Source: Platycnemis pennipes (Eukaryota; Arthropoda; Insecta; Odonata; Platycnemididae). From it: a DNA stretch of 64,000 nt. Where the stretch lies: contig CAKOGI010000037.1 in assembly GCA_933228895.1 (NCBI GenBank), forward strand, positions 62,001 through 126,000. The letters run 5' to 3'. Shown piece by piece: positions 10,285-22,040 of the stretch; position 1 is the stretch's first letter, and the number at the start of each line of letters is the position of its first letter. The notes under the pieces are model-generated. The model was given only the letters and a program-made list of their open reading frames with translations. It was not told where the DNA came from and did not search any database. Both the position numbers and the translations under genes were made by a program.

Positions 10285-10774
10285 AAGAACATTTATAAGA
10301 AGTAATACACTTTTATTATCAGATGCAAATGATATGTAGCAACTAAGTTAGACACAGAAAATATGGACTTGCCAATGATCTACCAGACATGAACAAGAGT
10401 TCCTGTGCATCATGAATAGGAGTGGTAAAACTGTAAGTAGTTCAAAGTATTTTCAACCTTTTGTTTGTTTCAATTGTTCAACTAAAAACTTTTTTTTACT
10501 TCATCTACATGCATATAATACAATGCTAGCCACCAAATTAAAGATGTGTGACAGAAGTTGAATCTCATCCAAGCATGCTTCAGCAGCTATCAAGCTTAAA
10601 GAGAGGATAAGTAGCAGTGTTTCAGTTCAGATCATGTCCCTCTGTATACACCCATACCAAAACATAATTGAGTAGCCTGTGCATATTTCATTTAGCGCAA
10701 CCAAAGAAAGATACGCACAGCTCATGGAATAAATCACCGCAGAGACTGTGGCTTCGCCTTCATCCTCAACTAAC
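10285..10774. other. No recognised feature (probable intron)
   Basis: AT-rich sequence without defensible ORFs, TE termini or tandem repeats. It lies between the SINE/Tigger insertion and the acidic exon at 10775-10891. Confidence 0.4.
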
Positions 10775-10891
10775 CTCGAGTGATTCACTCCCTTCATCAG
10801 AAGATTCCAACCACAACCAAGGAACATCTGCATCACTCTCCTCACTAGACAAAACTTTGGATTCACAGGCAGCCGTCTCTTCACTGTTGAC
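10775..10891 (-). CDS. Acidic internal exon, possibly of the ZAD gene
   Basis: On the minus strand ctccttag|GTC (10892-10895 side) and GAG|gttagt (10769-10774) bound 117 bases, 39 codons without a stop. The product starts VNSEETAACESK and ends SSDEGSESLE, with two SSEES/SSDEGSES acidic-serine clusters. It is phase 0 at both ends, like the exon at 5053-5151. An alternative acceptor lies six bases downstream (caacag|TGAAG) but would break the frame. The composition resembles acidic linkers of ZAD-C2H2 proteins. Splice signals are good; membership of the ZAD gene is inferred from strand, order and phase. Confidence 0.5.
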
Positions 10892-11319
10892 CTAAGGAGA
10901 GGTCAAGGCGACAATATAAGTTTAGGTGAGGAAAATCTCATCGTCATCATCACATAACAGCACTTTCGCAGCAGAAAGACAGCCTTCTCACTCATTAAAC
11001 ATTGATTTCTATTGAACACCATCATGTACCACTAAGGCCACCGTCCAATCACTTGCCACCGCCTTCCAATGAAACATTAATGCATTGCATTGGAAAAAAG
11101 TAATAACATTTGTTCCCTTATTTGTCACAAATAACAAGTTTCCCACCAAGAAGTGAAAAAAGAGCGCATCTAATACCCGGTAACAATATTTCAAATAGGT
11201 ATATACATCAGACAAAGCTTCAAGACCCTCTGCCAATACGTTATTTACTGAAGTAAGCTTTAGTTAAACAAATCCAGAACTACTTTTTCGCATATTTACA
11301 CTCTATAATCCAATATTTA
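10892..11319. other. No recognised feature (probable intron)
   Basis: AT-rich unique sequence. Short ORFs present on the minus strand lack codon structure, splice context or domains. Confidence 0.4.
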
Positions 11320-11720
11320 CACTCTGTAAAGGCCTGGTTACACGATACATTAACAAGTACGGGTTCATTTACATTTGCATGAATGGTTTCAGCGCAACTT
11401 GTTCGAATGCATGAACCAAATAGAACAAGTTTTATTTTCTGTTCACGCATTCATTCATTTGTACATTTTGGTGTGGTTACACGGTGCATTTTCGCGTTCA
11501 TACATTTACCTATTAACTCGTACGTGTAACCAAATAGAACAAGTTTTATTTTCTGTTCACGCATTCATTCATTTGTACATTTTGGTGTGGTTACACGGTG
11601 CATTTTCGCGTTCATACATTTACCTATTAACTCGTACGTGTAACAAACTTAACTAAACCTTAAAACTAAACTATAGTTCACGTAAGAGGCCGTGTATCTT
11701 GCATTGATACACATTCAGAA
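11320..11720. repeat. GGTTACACG word array with two 114-bp tandem units
   Basis: Two nearly identical 114-bp units start at 11416 and 11530 (CCAAATAGAACAAG...) and contain TGGTTACACGGTGCA and CGTACGTGTAAC in opposite orientations. The array opens with AAAGGCCTGGTTACACGATAC and is followed at 11685 by AGAGGCCGTGTATC..GATACAC. The header recalls the one at 29338 (TAAGGCCGTTGTACACGGTAC), suggesting a small repeat family with an AGGCCG-type start. The 93-codon ORF through it follows from a period divisible by three and is not a gene. Confidence 0.7.
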
Positions 11721-12419
11721 CAGAAATACGAAAGAATCCTACAAATAATGACCTTGGTTAAAGACTTTAGAGGAGACACGACAGGGGAAGATCACTGACC
11801 ACAAATCCACGGATCTTACCTCACATGAATACACAGATCTTGGAGATAACAACAACATGGCATTCGATGATTCGCTCACGATTCCATTGCCACAAGTTTC
11901 TTCGAGAGATAACACGTCGCGCGTTCCCCAAAGAGTCTTCTGCCAATTATATTTAAGGAAAGAGGCACACAATTCAGACACTTTCCGTCACAGTAGTAAA
12001 TGTCCAGTCCTGAAAACCTTTCTTGGCATATTTAACTGAAATGTGATGCTTCATACGTACATAACTCAGTCAATAATCTTTGCCTATGGTAACCCAAACA
12101 AGATCTCCTTCATCTCCATCAATTGATTGCAAAATTTGTACTTACCCGTGAATTCCTACAAGCTATGAAGTGGGTCAGAATGTTTTTCGACCTGTGGCAT
12201 GACGGTTGCGTGATTTTGTCCCACGAAAATTTTCCCATGGACTCGAAGTCACTGGAAATGGGCAAGGCTACCAACAGTAATGTGTTCTAACCCATTTATC
12301 AGTTCCCTGTCACTGTTCCATCAACTACTTCACGCTTTCTCTTACCAAGCATTATTCAAACACATCAAATGTTTATCGTTACACCATGTAGGTATGGGTA
12401 ATAGAGTTATATAAAAGAT
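11721..12419 (-). other. Unassigned interval with one possible exon at 12146-12251
   Basis: The minus strand has catttccag|TGAC (12252) and ACGG|gtaagtac (12140-12145) bounding 106 bases, open in one frame and reading DFESMGKFSWDK. The splice signals are good. The length is not a multiple of three, so it would not fit between the phase-0 exons on either side without changing frame. I recognise no domain. The rest of the interval has no defensible feature. Confidence 0.25.
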
Positions 12420-15400
12420 ATACTCGGACTTCACACAGATATCTCGGTAGATTACGCCATTTACGTATCTGCCGTTTTTGTAACAGTGACGGAAAACTGC
12501 ATATCGGTTACTTCAGAAAACAATTTATATCGCAATATATCCCTAGAGGAAATTGCTCATATTTATGCATTGTACACGAGAGTGTATGTTTATTCATAAA
12601 CAATATTAAAACCAAACGGACATGCCCCAGAATTCCCTGTAGGATACATCTTTTACGCCCCAGCCGTTGATGAAATAGGGACAAACTACTGCATATCGGT
12701 TACTTAACAAAAGCATTATTATCTCCATTATTCGCTCGAGGAAATTGTTTATATTTATGCATTGTACACAAGAGTGTATGTTCTTTCATAATACACATTC
12801 AAACCAAACGGACATGCCCCACAATTTCCGGTGGGAAACGTCATTTACGCGCAGCCGTCGATAAATTGGGACTGACGACTGCATATCGGTTACTTCAGAA
12901 AACCATTAATATCTCCATTATTCGCTCGAGGAATTGTTTATATTTATGCATTGTACACAAGAGTGTATGTTCTTTCATAATACACATGCAAACCAAACGG
13001 ACATGCCCCAGAATTCCCGGTAGGATACGTCTATTACGCCCCTGCCATTCATGTACTGGGGATTGACTACTGCATATCGGTTACTTAACAAAACGATGAA
13101 TATCTCGATTATTCGGTCGAGGAAATTGTTTATATTTATGCATTGTACACAAGAGTGTATGTTCTTTCATAATACACATTCAAACCAAACGGACATGCCC
13201 CAGAATTCCCTTTAGGATACGTCATTTACGTCCCAGCCATTCATGTAATGGGGATTGACTACTGCATATCGGTTACTTAACAAAACCATTAATATCTCGA
13301 TTATTCGGTCGAGGAAATTGTTTATATTTATGCATTGCACACAAGAGTGTATTTTCTTTCATAAAACACATTCAAACCAAACGGACATGCCCCAGAATTC
13401 CCGGTAGGATACGTCATTTACGTCCCAGCCGTTAAAGTAATGGGGATTGACTACTGCATATCGGTTACTTAACAAAACCATTAATATCTCCATAATTCGG
13501 TCGAGGAAAATGTTTATATTTATGCATTGCACGCAAGAGTGTATGTTCTTTAATAATACACATGCAAACCAAACGGACATGCCCCACAATTCCCTTTAGG
13601 ATACGTCATTTACGCCCCTGCCATTCATGTAATGGGGATTGACTACTGCATATCGGTTACTTAACAAAACCATTAATATCTCGATTATTCGGTCGAGGAA
13701 ATTGTTTATATTTATGCATTGTACACAAGAGTGTATGTTCTTTCATAATACACATGCAAACCAAACGGACATGCCCCAGAATTCCCGGTAGGATACGTCA
13801 TTTACGTCCCAGCCATTAAAGTAATGAGGATTGACTACTGCATATCGGTTACTTAACAAAACCATGAATATCTCGATTATTCGGTCGAGGAAATTGTTTA
13901 TATTTATGCATTGTACACAAGAGTGTATGTTCTTTCATAATACACATTCAAACCAAACGGACATGCCCCAGAATTCCCGGTAGGATACGTCATTTACGTC
14001 CCAACCATTAAAGTAATGGGGATTGACTACTGCATATCGGTTACTTAACAAAACTATGAATATCTCGATTATTCGGTCGAGGAAATTGTTTATATTTATG
14101 CATTGTACACAATAGTGTATGTTCTTTCATAATACACATGCAAACCAAACGGACATGCCCCAGAATTCCCGGTAGGATACGTCTATTACGTCCCAGTCGT
14201 TAAAGTAATGGGGATTGACTACTGCATAACGGTTACTTAACAAAAGCATTAACATCTCGTTTATTCGGTCGAGGACATTGTTTATATTTATGCATTGTAC
14301 ACAAGAGTGTATGTTCTTTCAACATACACATGCAAACCAAACGGACATGCCCCAGAATTCCCGGTAGGATACGTCTATTACGTCCCAGTCGTTAAAGTAA
14401 TGGGGATTGACTACTGCATATCGGTTACTTAACAAAACGATGAATATCTCGATTATTCGGTCGAGGAAAATGTTTATATTTATGCATTGCACGCAAGAGT
14501 GTATGTTCTTTAATAATACACATGCAAACCAAACGGACATGCCCCACAATTCCCTTTAGGATACGTCATTTACGTCCCAGCCATTCATGTAATGGGGATT
14601 GACTACTGCATATCGGTTACTTAACAAAACCATTAATATCTCGATTATTCGGTCGAGGAAATTGTTTATATTTATGCATTGCACACAAGAGTGTATTTTC
14701 TTTCATAAAACACATTCAAACCAAACGGACATGCCCCAGAATTCCCGGTAGGATACGTCATTTACGTCCCAGCCGTTAAAGTAATGGGGATTGACTACTG
14801 CATATCGGTTACTTAACAAAACCATTAATATCTCCATAATTCGGTCGAGGAAAATGTTTATATTTATGCATTGCACGCAAGAGTGTATGTTCTTTAATAA
14901 TACACATGCAAACCAAACGGACATGCCCCACAATTCCCTTTAGGATACGTCATTTACGCCCCTGCCATTCATGTAATGGGGATTGACTACTGCATATCGG
15001 TTACTTAACAAAACCATTAATATCTCGATTATTCGGTCGAGGAAATTGTTTATATTTATGCATTGTACACAAGAGTGTATGTTCTTTCATAATACACATG
15101 CAAACCAAACGGACATGCCCCAGAATTCCCGGTAGGATACGTCATTTACGTCCCAGCCATTAAAGTAATGAGGATTGACTACTGCATATCGGTTACTTAA
15201 CAAAACCATGAATATCTCGATTATTCGGTCGAGGAAATTGTTTATATTTATGCATTGTACACAAGAGTGTATGTTCTTTCATAATACACATTCAAACCAA
15301 ACGGACATGCCCCAGAATTCCCGGTAGGATACGTCATTTACGTCCCAACCATTAAAGTAATGGGGATTGACTACTGCATATCGGTTACTTAACAAAACTA

Positions 15401-15885
15401 TGAATATCTCGATTATTCGGTCGAGGAAATTGTTTATATTTATGCATTGTACACAATAGTGTATGTTCTTTCATAATACACATGCAAACCAAACGGACAT
15501 GCCCCAGAATTCCCGGTAGGATACGTCTATTACGTCCCAGTCGTTAAAGTAATGGGGATTGACTACTGCATAACGGTTACTTAACAAAAGCATTAACATC
15601 TCGTTTATTCGGTCGAGGACATTGTTTATATTTATGCATTGTACACAAGAGTGTATGTTCTTTCAACATACACATGCAAACCAAACGGACATGCCCCAGA
15701 ATTCCCGGTAGGATACGTCTATTACGTCCCAGTCGTTAAAGTAATGGGGATTGACTACTGCATAACGGTTACTTAACAAAAGCATTAACATCTCGTTTAT
15801 TCGGTCGAGGACATTGTTTATATTTATGCATTGCACGCAAGAGTGTATGTTCTTTAATAATACACATGCAAACCAAACGGACATC
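12420..15885 (+). repeat. 192-bp satellite array, left arm of the giant inverted repeat
   Basis: About 18 tandem units of 192 bp. Landmarks per unit are CTACTGCATATCGGTTACTT, TATTCGGTCGAGGAAATTG, ATTTATGCATTGTACACAAG and CAAACGGACATGCCCCAGAA. The units at the outer edge (12420-12650) are the most diverged. A higher-order repeat of seven units (1344 bp) is present: 13321-14400 recurs almost exactly at 14665-15740. The same satellite lies inverted at 22041-25835. Repeated 76-residue ORFs come from the period being divisible by three. No function is apparent. Confidence 0.95.
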
Positions 15886-17045
15886 CCTAAGAAAAAAATA
15901 CTATAGAACTATATATAGTGATTATAGGAATTCTATAATCACTATAGAAATTTCTATAATCACTATAGAAATTTCTATAATCACTATAGGGTATAGTTCT
16001 ATAGTCCTATAATCACTATGGGGTATAGTTCTATAGTCCTATAATCACTATAGAAATTTCTATAATCACTATAGAAATTTCTATAATCACTATAGGGTAT
16101 AGTTCTATAGTCCTATAATCACTATGGGGTATAGTTCTATAGTCCTATAATCACTATAGAAATTTCTATAATCACTATAGAAATTTCTATAATCACTATA
16201 GGGTATAGTTCTATAGTCCTATAATCACTATGGGGTATAGTTCTATAGTCCTATAATCACTATGGGGTATAGTTCTATAGTCCTATAATCACTATGGGGT
16301 ATAGTTCTATAGTCCTATAATCACTATAGGGTATATTCCTATAATCACTATAGGATACAGTTTATACATACATAACTTACATAGACCTCTCATATACAGA
16401 CATATTCTCCTGGACCATGCTGTCTATAGGAGAGAGGTTTCAAATTATGTATCTTAAAAGCAAAAAATTCTGAAAATTTTATTTTTTATTCATCTCATAT
16501 GGATTCAAATGTCACATTCATCTTATATCCATTCAAATGGATATCCATGATTGTATGATTTTCCTCAGTCCCTCGTAGACGGTATCGGACTTAGAGAAAA
16601 ATCTGGTGCGCTCGCCGGAAAACAGGTTCTCAGCATTATGGAGGAAACTCTTATTTATCTCTCCTAGAGTTCAAAGAATATCAGAGACGTATATTTATAA
16701 TGGTCATGCTTAATTTTAGCCACAAAATGGTTATTAGCGAAATGCTTTAACGGTGCAAATTATCCGTCTCAATCTTAGAGTAAAGTTAATAATCACAAAC
16801 GACTTAATGCCAGCCAGCAGCAGTATATATATGGCCTCCCTGTCTCATTAATGTAACTGGAAAATGTGTCAGGTCGTATGTCAAAGGTTGATAGGATACA
16901 AAGTAGTTAAGTGTAGGTCGTAAGGTAGGGGTATAAGTAGTATGTGAGATAAAGATATTACTCATTCAGTAAGTGAGAATCATGATCTTTCATTTTCCTT
17001 TTTATTCAATTTTGTTCCTTTGGGGAACAGTTGGCAAAAAAAGGG
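15886..17045. other. 1.15-kb interruption of the left satellite
   Basis: The satellite breaks inside CGGACAT|GCCCC at 15886 and resumes at about 17047 with ATGCCCCACAATTCCC. The inserted DNA has two parts: a CTATAG word array (15896-16360) and 680 bases of unique sequence (16361-17045). The unique part contains TATATATATGGCC near 16826 and ends GGGGAACAGTTGGC. The symmetric position in the right arm has no such insert, so it arrived after the inversion. No clear target duplication longer than two bases is seen. It might be an element of the word-array type or an LTR remnant. Confidence 0.6.
15896..16360. repeat. CTATAG/ATAATCACTATAG tandem word array
   Basis: The array is made of TATAATCACTATAGAAATTTC and TATAATCACTATGGGGTATAG plus TTCTATAGTCC modules, alternating irregularly about 20 times. 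CTATAG is itself palindromic, so both strands look alike. It is a low-complexity satellite and not a promoter, although ATAATCACTATAGGG superficially recalls a phage promoter. Confidence 0.85.
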
Positions 17046-18411
17046 GCATATGCCCCACAATTCCCTTTAGGATACGTCAATTACTTCCCAGCCGTTAAAG
17101 TAATGGGGATTGACTACTGCATATCGGTTACTTCAGAAAACCATTAATATCTCGATTATTCGGTCGAGGAAATTGTTTATATTTATGCATTGTACACAAG
17201 AGTGCATGTTCTTTCATAAAACATAGTCAAACCAAATGGACATGCCCCAGAATTCTCTGTTGGAAGCTATTTTTTAATCTTCCATGGAAGTGATTGACAT
17301 GTAATGCTGCTGGTGGTTATTTAAAAATCCTAAAAATGTCTCTTTATATTAGTGAAGAAAACTTTTTAAATTGTGGTTGATACATGCAGTAATGAAAAGA
17401 CTTGAGCACATTGAAACGCTTAGTCACTGGTACAATACCAACGTATTTTAATACGCCGAACTGTGAGCTGAAAGCGTGAAGTTTTACTTTGTAGCAGACT
17501 GCCAATGCAAAATTAAGGACACCTTGAACGCTTCCCTTCTATTTTTAGAAGGTTGTCTGTTCTAAGAGTGTACGGTGATCTCCCGCCTCGACATAGTTGC
17601 ACCAGTTTGTGCGCTCCAAATCCCTACAGCGGTGTACACTGTTGCGCGGTAAAATAGAAAGCCTAGTTACTTTGTGGTAGCCGTGGCGTCGCGCCTCCTT
17701 TCCTTGATAAAAATTTTTCATTAACCGAGTCAGTGGATCACCTTTACAAAACTTTATTCAAATTACAAAGGAGTGGAGGTGGTGCACCTCTACAAACATA
17801 GTTACAAAACAAAAACTATTCATGGTAAAATCGTTCGATTAAACTGACGATATTATGTTACGTGATGCTAGGATTCCAACACTCCATGCCAATTCACCGG
17901 GCCACCCCATGTTAGGAATTGTTGGAAACCTAAAAGAATACGTAAAGGAGTTTTTAAATAATTCATAAACATAAGGAAATCTAAATCCCTCTGTATTGGC
18001 CAGGCACATGTTACACGTATTGACGTACAAAATTATGTAACTTAGAAGGAAACTGTTGTAACAGAAAACTCGCAATTGCACCTAAATTAACCGTTACCCT
18101 ATTAAAAATTTCCAGTTTAATTTGAAATATTTATCATCACAAGTTGTAATTCTCGCTAATAAAAAAATTGCAAAGCATTCATAGGTAAATTTGAAAATTA
18201 CCATCATGATAAAGAGAAACATAATACATATTGGTCCACATGTGCCTGTTACACCCCCTCGCCGCGTTGAGGCCACAGATGGGTTTTGAGGGGGTCATGC
18301 AACATGCACTACATACTACCATGCAAAAACAAAAAAATAAAAAGGAAAACATATAAACGATAAAATATTAATAATGGTGCGTACATTTGTCATAAAATAA
18401 GTTATGAATTT
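17046..18411 (+). repeat. Left inner arm of the giant inverted repeat
   Basis: The first 210 bases are one satellite unit. From about 17260 to 18411 the sequence is unique DNA that recurs, inverted and as far as I can read without a mismatch, at 20890-22040. Both copies of the putative 80- and 60-codon ORFs (17839-18081, 18094-18276 and their mirrors) are identical. They lack codon structure and splice context, so I do not call them genes. No TE protein or known terminus is visible inside. Confidence 0.9.
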
Positions 18412-20889
18412 AAGGACGGCTGTCGTTTAAGCGTCAGCGTTCCTGCAATTCCTAAACAAGTTAAGGACGGCTGTCGTTTTAGCGTCAGCGTTCCTGCAAT
18501 TCCTAAACAAGTTAAGGACGGCTGTCGTTTTAGCGTCAGCGTTCCTGCAATTCCTAACCAAGTTAAGGACGGCTGTCGTTTTAGCGTCAGCGTTCCTGCA
18601 ATTCCTAAACAAGTTAAGGACGGCTGTCGGTTTAGCGTCAGCGTTCCTGCAATTCCTAACCAAGTTAAGGACGGCTGTCGTTTTAGCGTCAGCGTTCCTG
18701 CAATTCCTAAACAAGTTAAGGACCGCTGTCGGTTTAGCGTCAGCGTTCCTGCAATTCCTAACCAAGTTAAGGACGGCTGTCGTTTTAGCGTCAGCGTTCC
18801 TGCAATTCCTAAACAAGTTAAGGACGGCTGTCGGTTTAGCGTCAGCGTTCCTGCAATTCCTAAACAAGTTAAGGACGGCTGTCGTTTTAGCGTCAGCGTT
18901 CCTGCAATTCCTAAACAAGTTAAGGACGGCTGTCGTTTTAGCGTCTGCGTTCCTGCAATTCCTAACCAAGTTAAGGACGGCTGTCGTTTTAGCGTCAGCG
19001 TTCCTGCAATTCCTAAACAAGTTAAGGACGGCTGTCGGTTTAGCGTCAGCGTTCCTGCAATTCCTAAACAAGTTAAGGACGGCTGTCGTTTTAGCGTCAG
19101 CGTTCCTGCAATTCCTAACCAAGTTAAGGACGGCTGTCGTTTTAGCGTCAGCGTTCCTGCAATTCCTAAACAAGTTAAGGACGGCTGTCGGTTTAGCGTC
19201 AGCGTTCCTGCAATTCCTAACCAAGTTAAGGACGGCTGTCGTTTTAGCGTCAGCCTTCCTGCAATTCCTAAACAAGTTAAGGACGGCTGTCGGTTTAGCG
19301 TCAGCGTTCCTGCAATTCCTAAACAAGTTAAGGACGGCTGTCGGTTTAGCGTCAGCGTTCCTGCAATTCCTAACCAAGTTAAGGACGGCTGTCGTTTTAG
19401 CGTCAGCGTTCCTGCAATTCCTAAACAAGTTAAGGACGGCTGTCGGTTTAGCGTCAGCGTTCCTGCAATTCCTAAACAAGTTAAGGACGGCTGTCGGTTT
19501 AGCGTCAGCGTTCCTGCAATTCCTAACCAAGTTAAGGACGGCTGTCGTTTTAGCGTGCGTTCCTGCAATTCCTAAACAAGTTATGGACGGCTGTCGTTTT
19601 AGCGTCAGCGTTCCTGCAATTCCTAAACAAGTTAAGGACGGCTGTCGGTTTAGCGTCAGCGTTCCTGCAATTCCTAAACAAGTTAAGGACGGCTGTCGGT
19701 TTAGCGTCAGCGTTCCTGCAATTCCTAACCAAGTTAAGGATGGCTGTCGTTTTAGAATCAGCGTTCCTGCAATTCCTAAACAAGTTAAGGACGGCTGTCG
19801 GTTTAGCGTCAGCGTTCCTGCAATTCCTAACCAAGTTAAGGACGGCTGTGGTTTTAGAGTCAGCGTTCCTGCAATTCCTAAACAAGTTAAGGACGGCTGT
19901 CGGTTTAGCGTCAGCGTTCCTGCAATTCCTAACCAAGTTAAGGACGGCTGTCGTTTTAGCGTCAGCGTTCCTGCAATTCCTAAACAAGTTAAGGACGGCT
20001 GTCGTTTTAGCGTCAGCGTTCCTGCAATTCCTAACCAAGTTAAGGACGGCTGTCGTTTTAGCGTGCGTTCCTGCAATTCCTAAACAAGTTAAGGACGGCT
20101 GTCGTTTTAGCGTCAGCGTTCCTGCAATTCCTAAACAAGTTAAGGACGGCTGTCGGTTTAGCGTCAGCGTTCCTGCAATTCCTAAACAAGTTAAGGACGG
20201 CTGTCGGTTTAGCGTCAGCGTTCCTGCAATTCCTAACCAAGTTAAGGACGGCTGTCGTTTTAGCGTCAGCGTTCCTGCAATTCCTAAACAAGTTAAGGAC
20301 GGCTGTCGGTTTAGCGTCAGCGTTCCTGCAATTCCTAACCAAGTTAAGGACGGCTGTCGTTTTAGCGTCAGCGTTCCTGCAATTCCTAAACAAGTTAAGG
20401 ACGGCTGTCGGTTTAGCGTCAGCGTTCCTGCAATTCCTAAACAAGTTAAGGACGGCTGTCGTTTTAGCGTCAGCGTTCCTGCAATTCCTAAAGCAAGTTA
20501 AGGACGGCTGTCGTTTTAGCGTCAGCGTTCCTGCAATTCCTAAAGCAAGTTAAGGACGGCTGTCGTTTTAGCGTCAGCGTTCCTGCAATTCCTAACCAAG
20601 TTAAGGACGGCTGTCGGTTTAGCGTCAGCGTTCCTGCAATTCCTAACCAAGTTAAGGACGGCTGTGGTTTTAGAGTCAGCGTTCCTGCAATTCCTAAACA
20701 AGTTAACGCTGACGCTAAAACGACAGCCGTCCTTAACTTGGTTAGGAATTGCAGGAACGCTGACGCTAAAACGACAGCCGTCCTTAACTTGTTTAGGAAT
20801 TGCAGGAACGGTGACGCTAAAACGACAGCCGTCCTTAACTTGTTTAGGAATTGCAGGAACGCTGACGCTAAAACGACAGCCGTCCTTAA
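18412..20889. repeat. 51-bp tandem array at the centre of the inverted repeat
   Basis: About 45 units of 51 bp on one strand (18412-20705), then about 3.5 units inverted (20706-20889), ending at the right arm. A unit reads GGACGGCTGTCGTTTTAGCG, TCAGCGTTCCTGCAATTCC and TAAACAAGTTAA. Two positions vary, TCGTTTT/TCGGTTT and AAACAAG/AACCAAG, often alternating so that a 102-bp dimer is apparent. A few units carry a 3-base deletion (19555, 20063) or an extra base (20491, 20543). Long ORFs on both strands (up to 549 codons) arise because 51 is divisible by three and the unit lacks stops in several frames. I do not call them genes. Confidence 0.95.
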
Positions 20890-22040
20890 ATTCATAACTT
20901 ATTTTATGACAAATGTACGCACCATTATTAATATTTTATCGTTTATATGTTTTCCTTTTTATTTTTTTGTTTTTGCATGGTAGTATGTAGTGCATGTTGC
21001 ATGACCCCCTCAAAACCCATCTGTGGCCTCAACGCGGCGAGGGGGTGTAACAGGCACATGTGGACCAATATGTATTATGTTTCTCTTTATCATGATGGTA
21101 ATTTTCAAATTTACCTATGAATGCTTTGCAATTTTTTTATTAGCGAGAATTACAACTTGTGATGATAAATATTTCAAATTAAACTGGAAATTTTTAATAG
21201 GGTAACGGTTAATTTAGGTGCAATTGCGAGTTTTCTGTTACAACAGTTTCCTTCTAAGTTACATAATTTTGTACGTCAATACGTGTAACATGTGCCTGGC
21301 CAATACAGAGGGATTTAGATTTCCTTATGTTTATGAATTATTTAAAAACTCCTTTACGTATTCTTTTAGGTTTCCAACAATTCCTAACATGGGGTGGCCC
21401 GGTGAATTGGCATGGAGTGTTGGAATCCTAGCATCACGTAACATAATATCGTCAGTTTAATCGAACGATTTTACCATGAATAGTTTTTGTTTTGTAACTA
21501 TGTTTGTAGAGGTGCACCACCTCCACTCCTTTGTAATTTGAATAAAGTTTTGTAAAGGTGATCCACTGACTCGGTTAATGAAAAATTTTTATCAAGGAAA
21601 GGAGGCGCGACGCCACGGCTACCACAAAGTAACTAGGCTTTCTATTTTACCGCGCAACAGTGTACACCGCTGTAGGGATTTGGAGCGCACAAACTGGTGC
21701 AACTATGTCGAGGCGGGAGATCACCGTACACTCTTAGAACAGACAACCTTCTAAAAATAGAAGGGAAGCGTTCAAGGTGTCCTTAATTTTGCATTGGCAG
21801 TCTGCTACAAAGTAAAACTTCACGCTTTCAGCTCACAGTTCGGCGTATTAAAATACGTTGGTATTGTACCAGTGACTAAGCGTTTCAATGTGCTCAAGTC
21901 TTTTCATTACTGCATGTATCAACCACAATTTAAAAAGTTTTCTTCACTAATATAAAGAGACATTTTTAGGATTTTTAAATAACCACCAGCAGCATTACAT
22001 GTCAATCACTTCCATGGAAGATTAAAAAATAGCTTCCAAC
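20890..22040 (-). repeat. Right inner arm of the giant inverted repeat
   Basis: Exact-looking reverse complement of about 17260-18411. The identity holds over landmarks such as CCCCCTCGCCGCGTTGAGG, the AT-rich stretch near the array and the TCTTTATATTAGTGAAG region. Such identity over 1.15 kb, beside satellite units that differ between the arms, suggests recent duplication, ongoing gene conversion, or an assembly artefact. Confidence 0.9.

Noticed and set aside
13359..15884. Repeated 73-76-residue ORFs in the 192-bp satellite as a gene family
   Set aside because: They recur once per unit because 192 is divisible by three; no codon-level conservation beyond DNA identity.
15896..16360. Phage-type promoter motifs (ATAATCACTATAGGG)
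   Set aside because: Only a partial resemblance within a CTATAG satellite; no biological context.
18427..20076. 549-codon and other long ORFs in the 51-bp array as repeat-protein genes
   Set aside because: They follow from a stop-poor unit divisible by three, appear in several frames and both strands at once, and have no start or splice context.
12420..20889. CRISPR-like array
   Set aside because: Repeats are contiguous tandem units without unique spacers, in a eukaryotic context.
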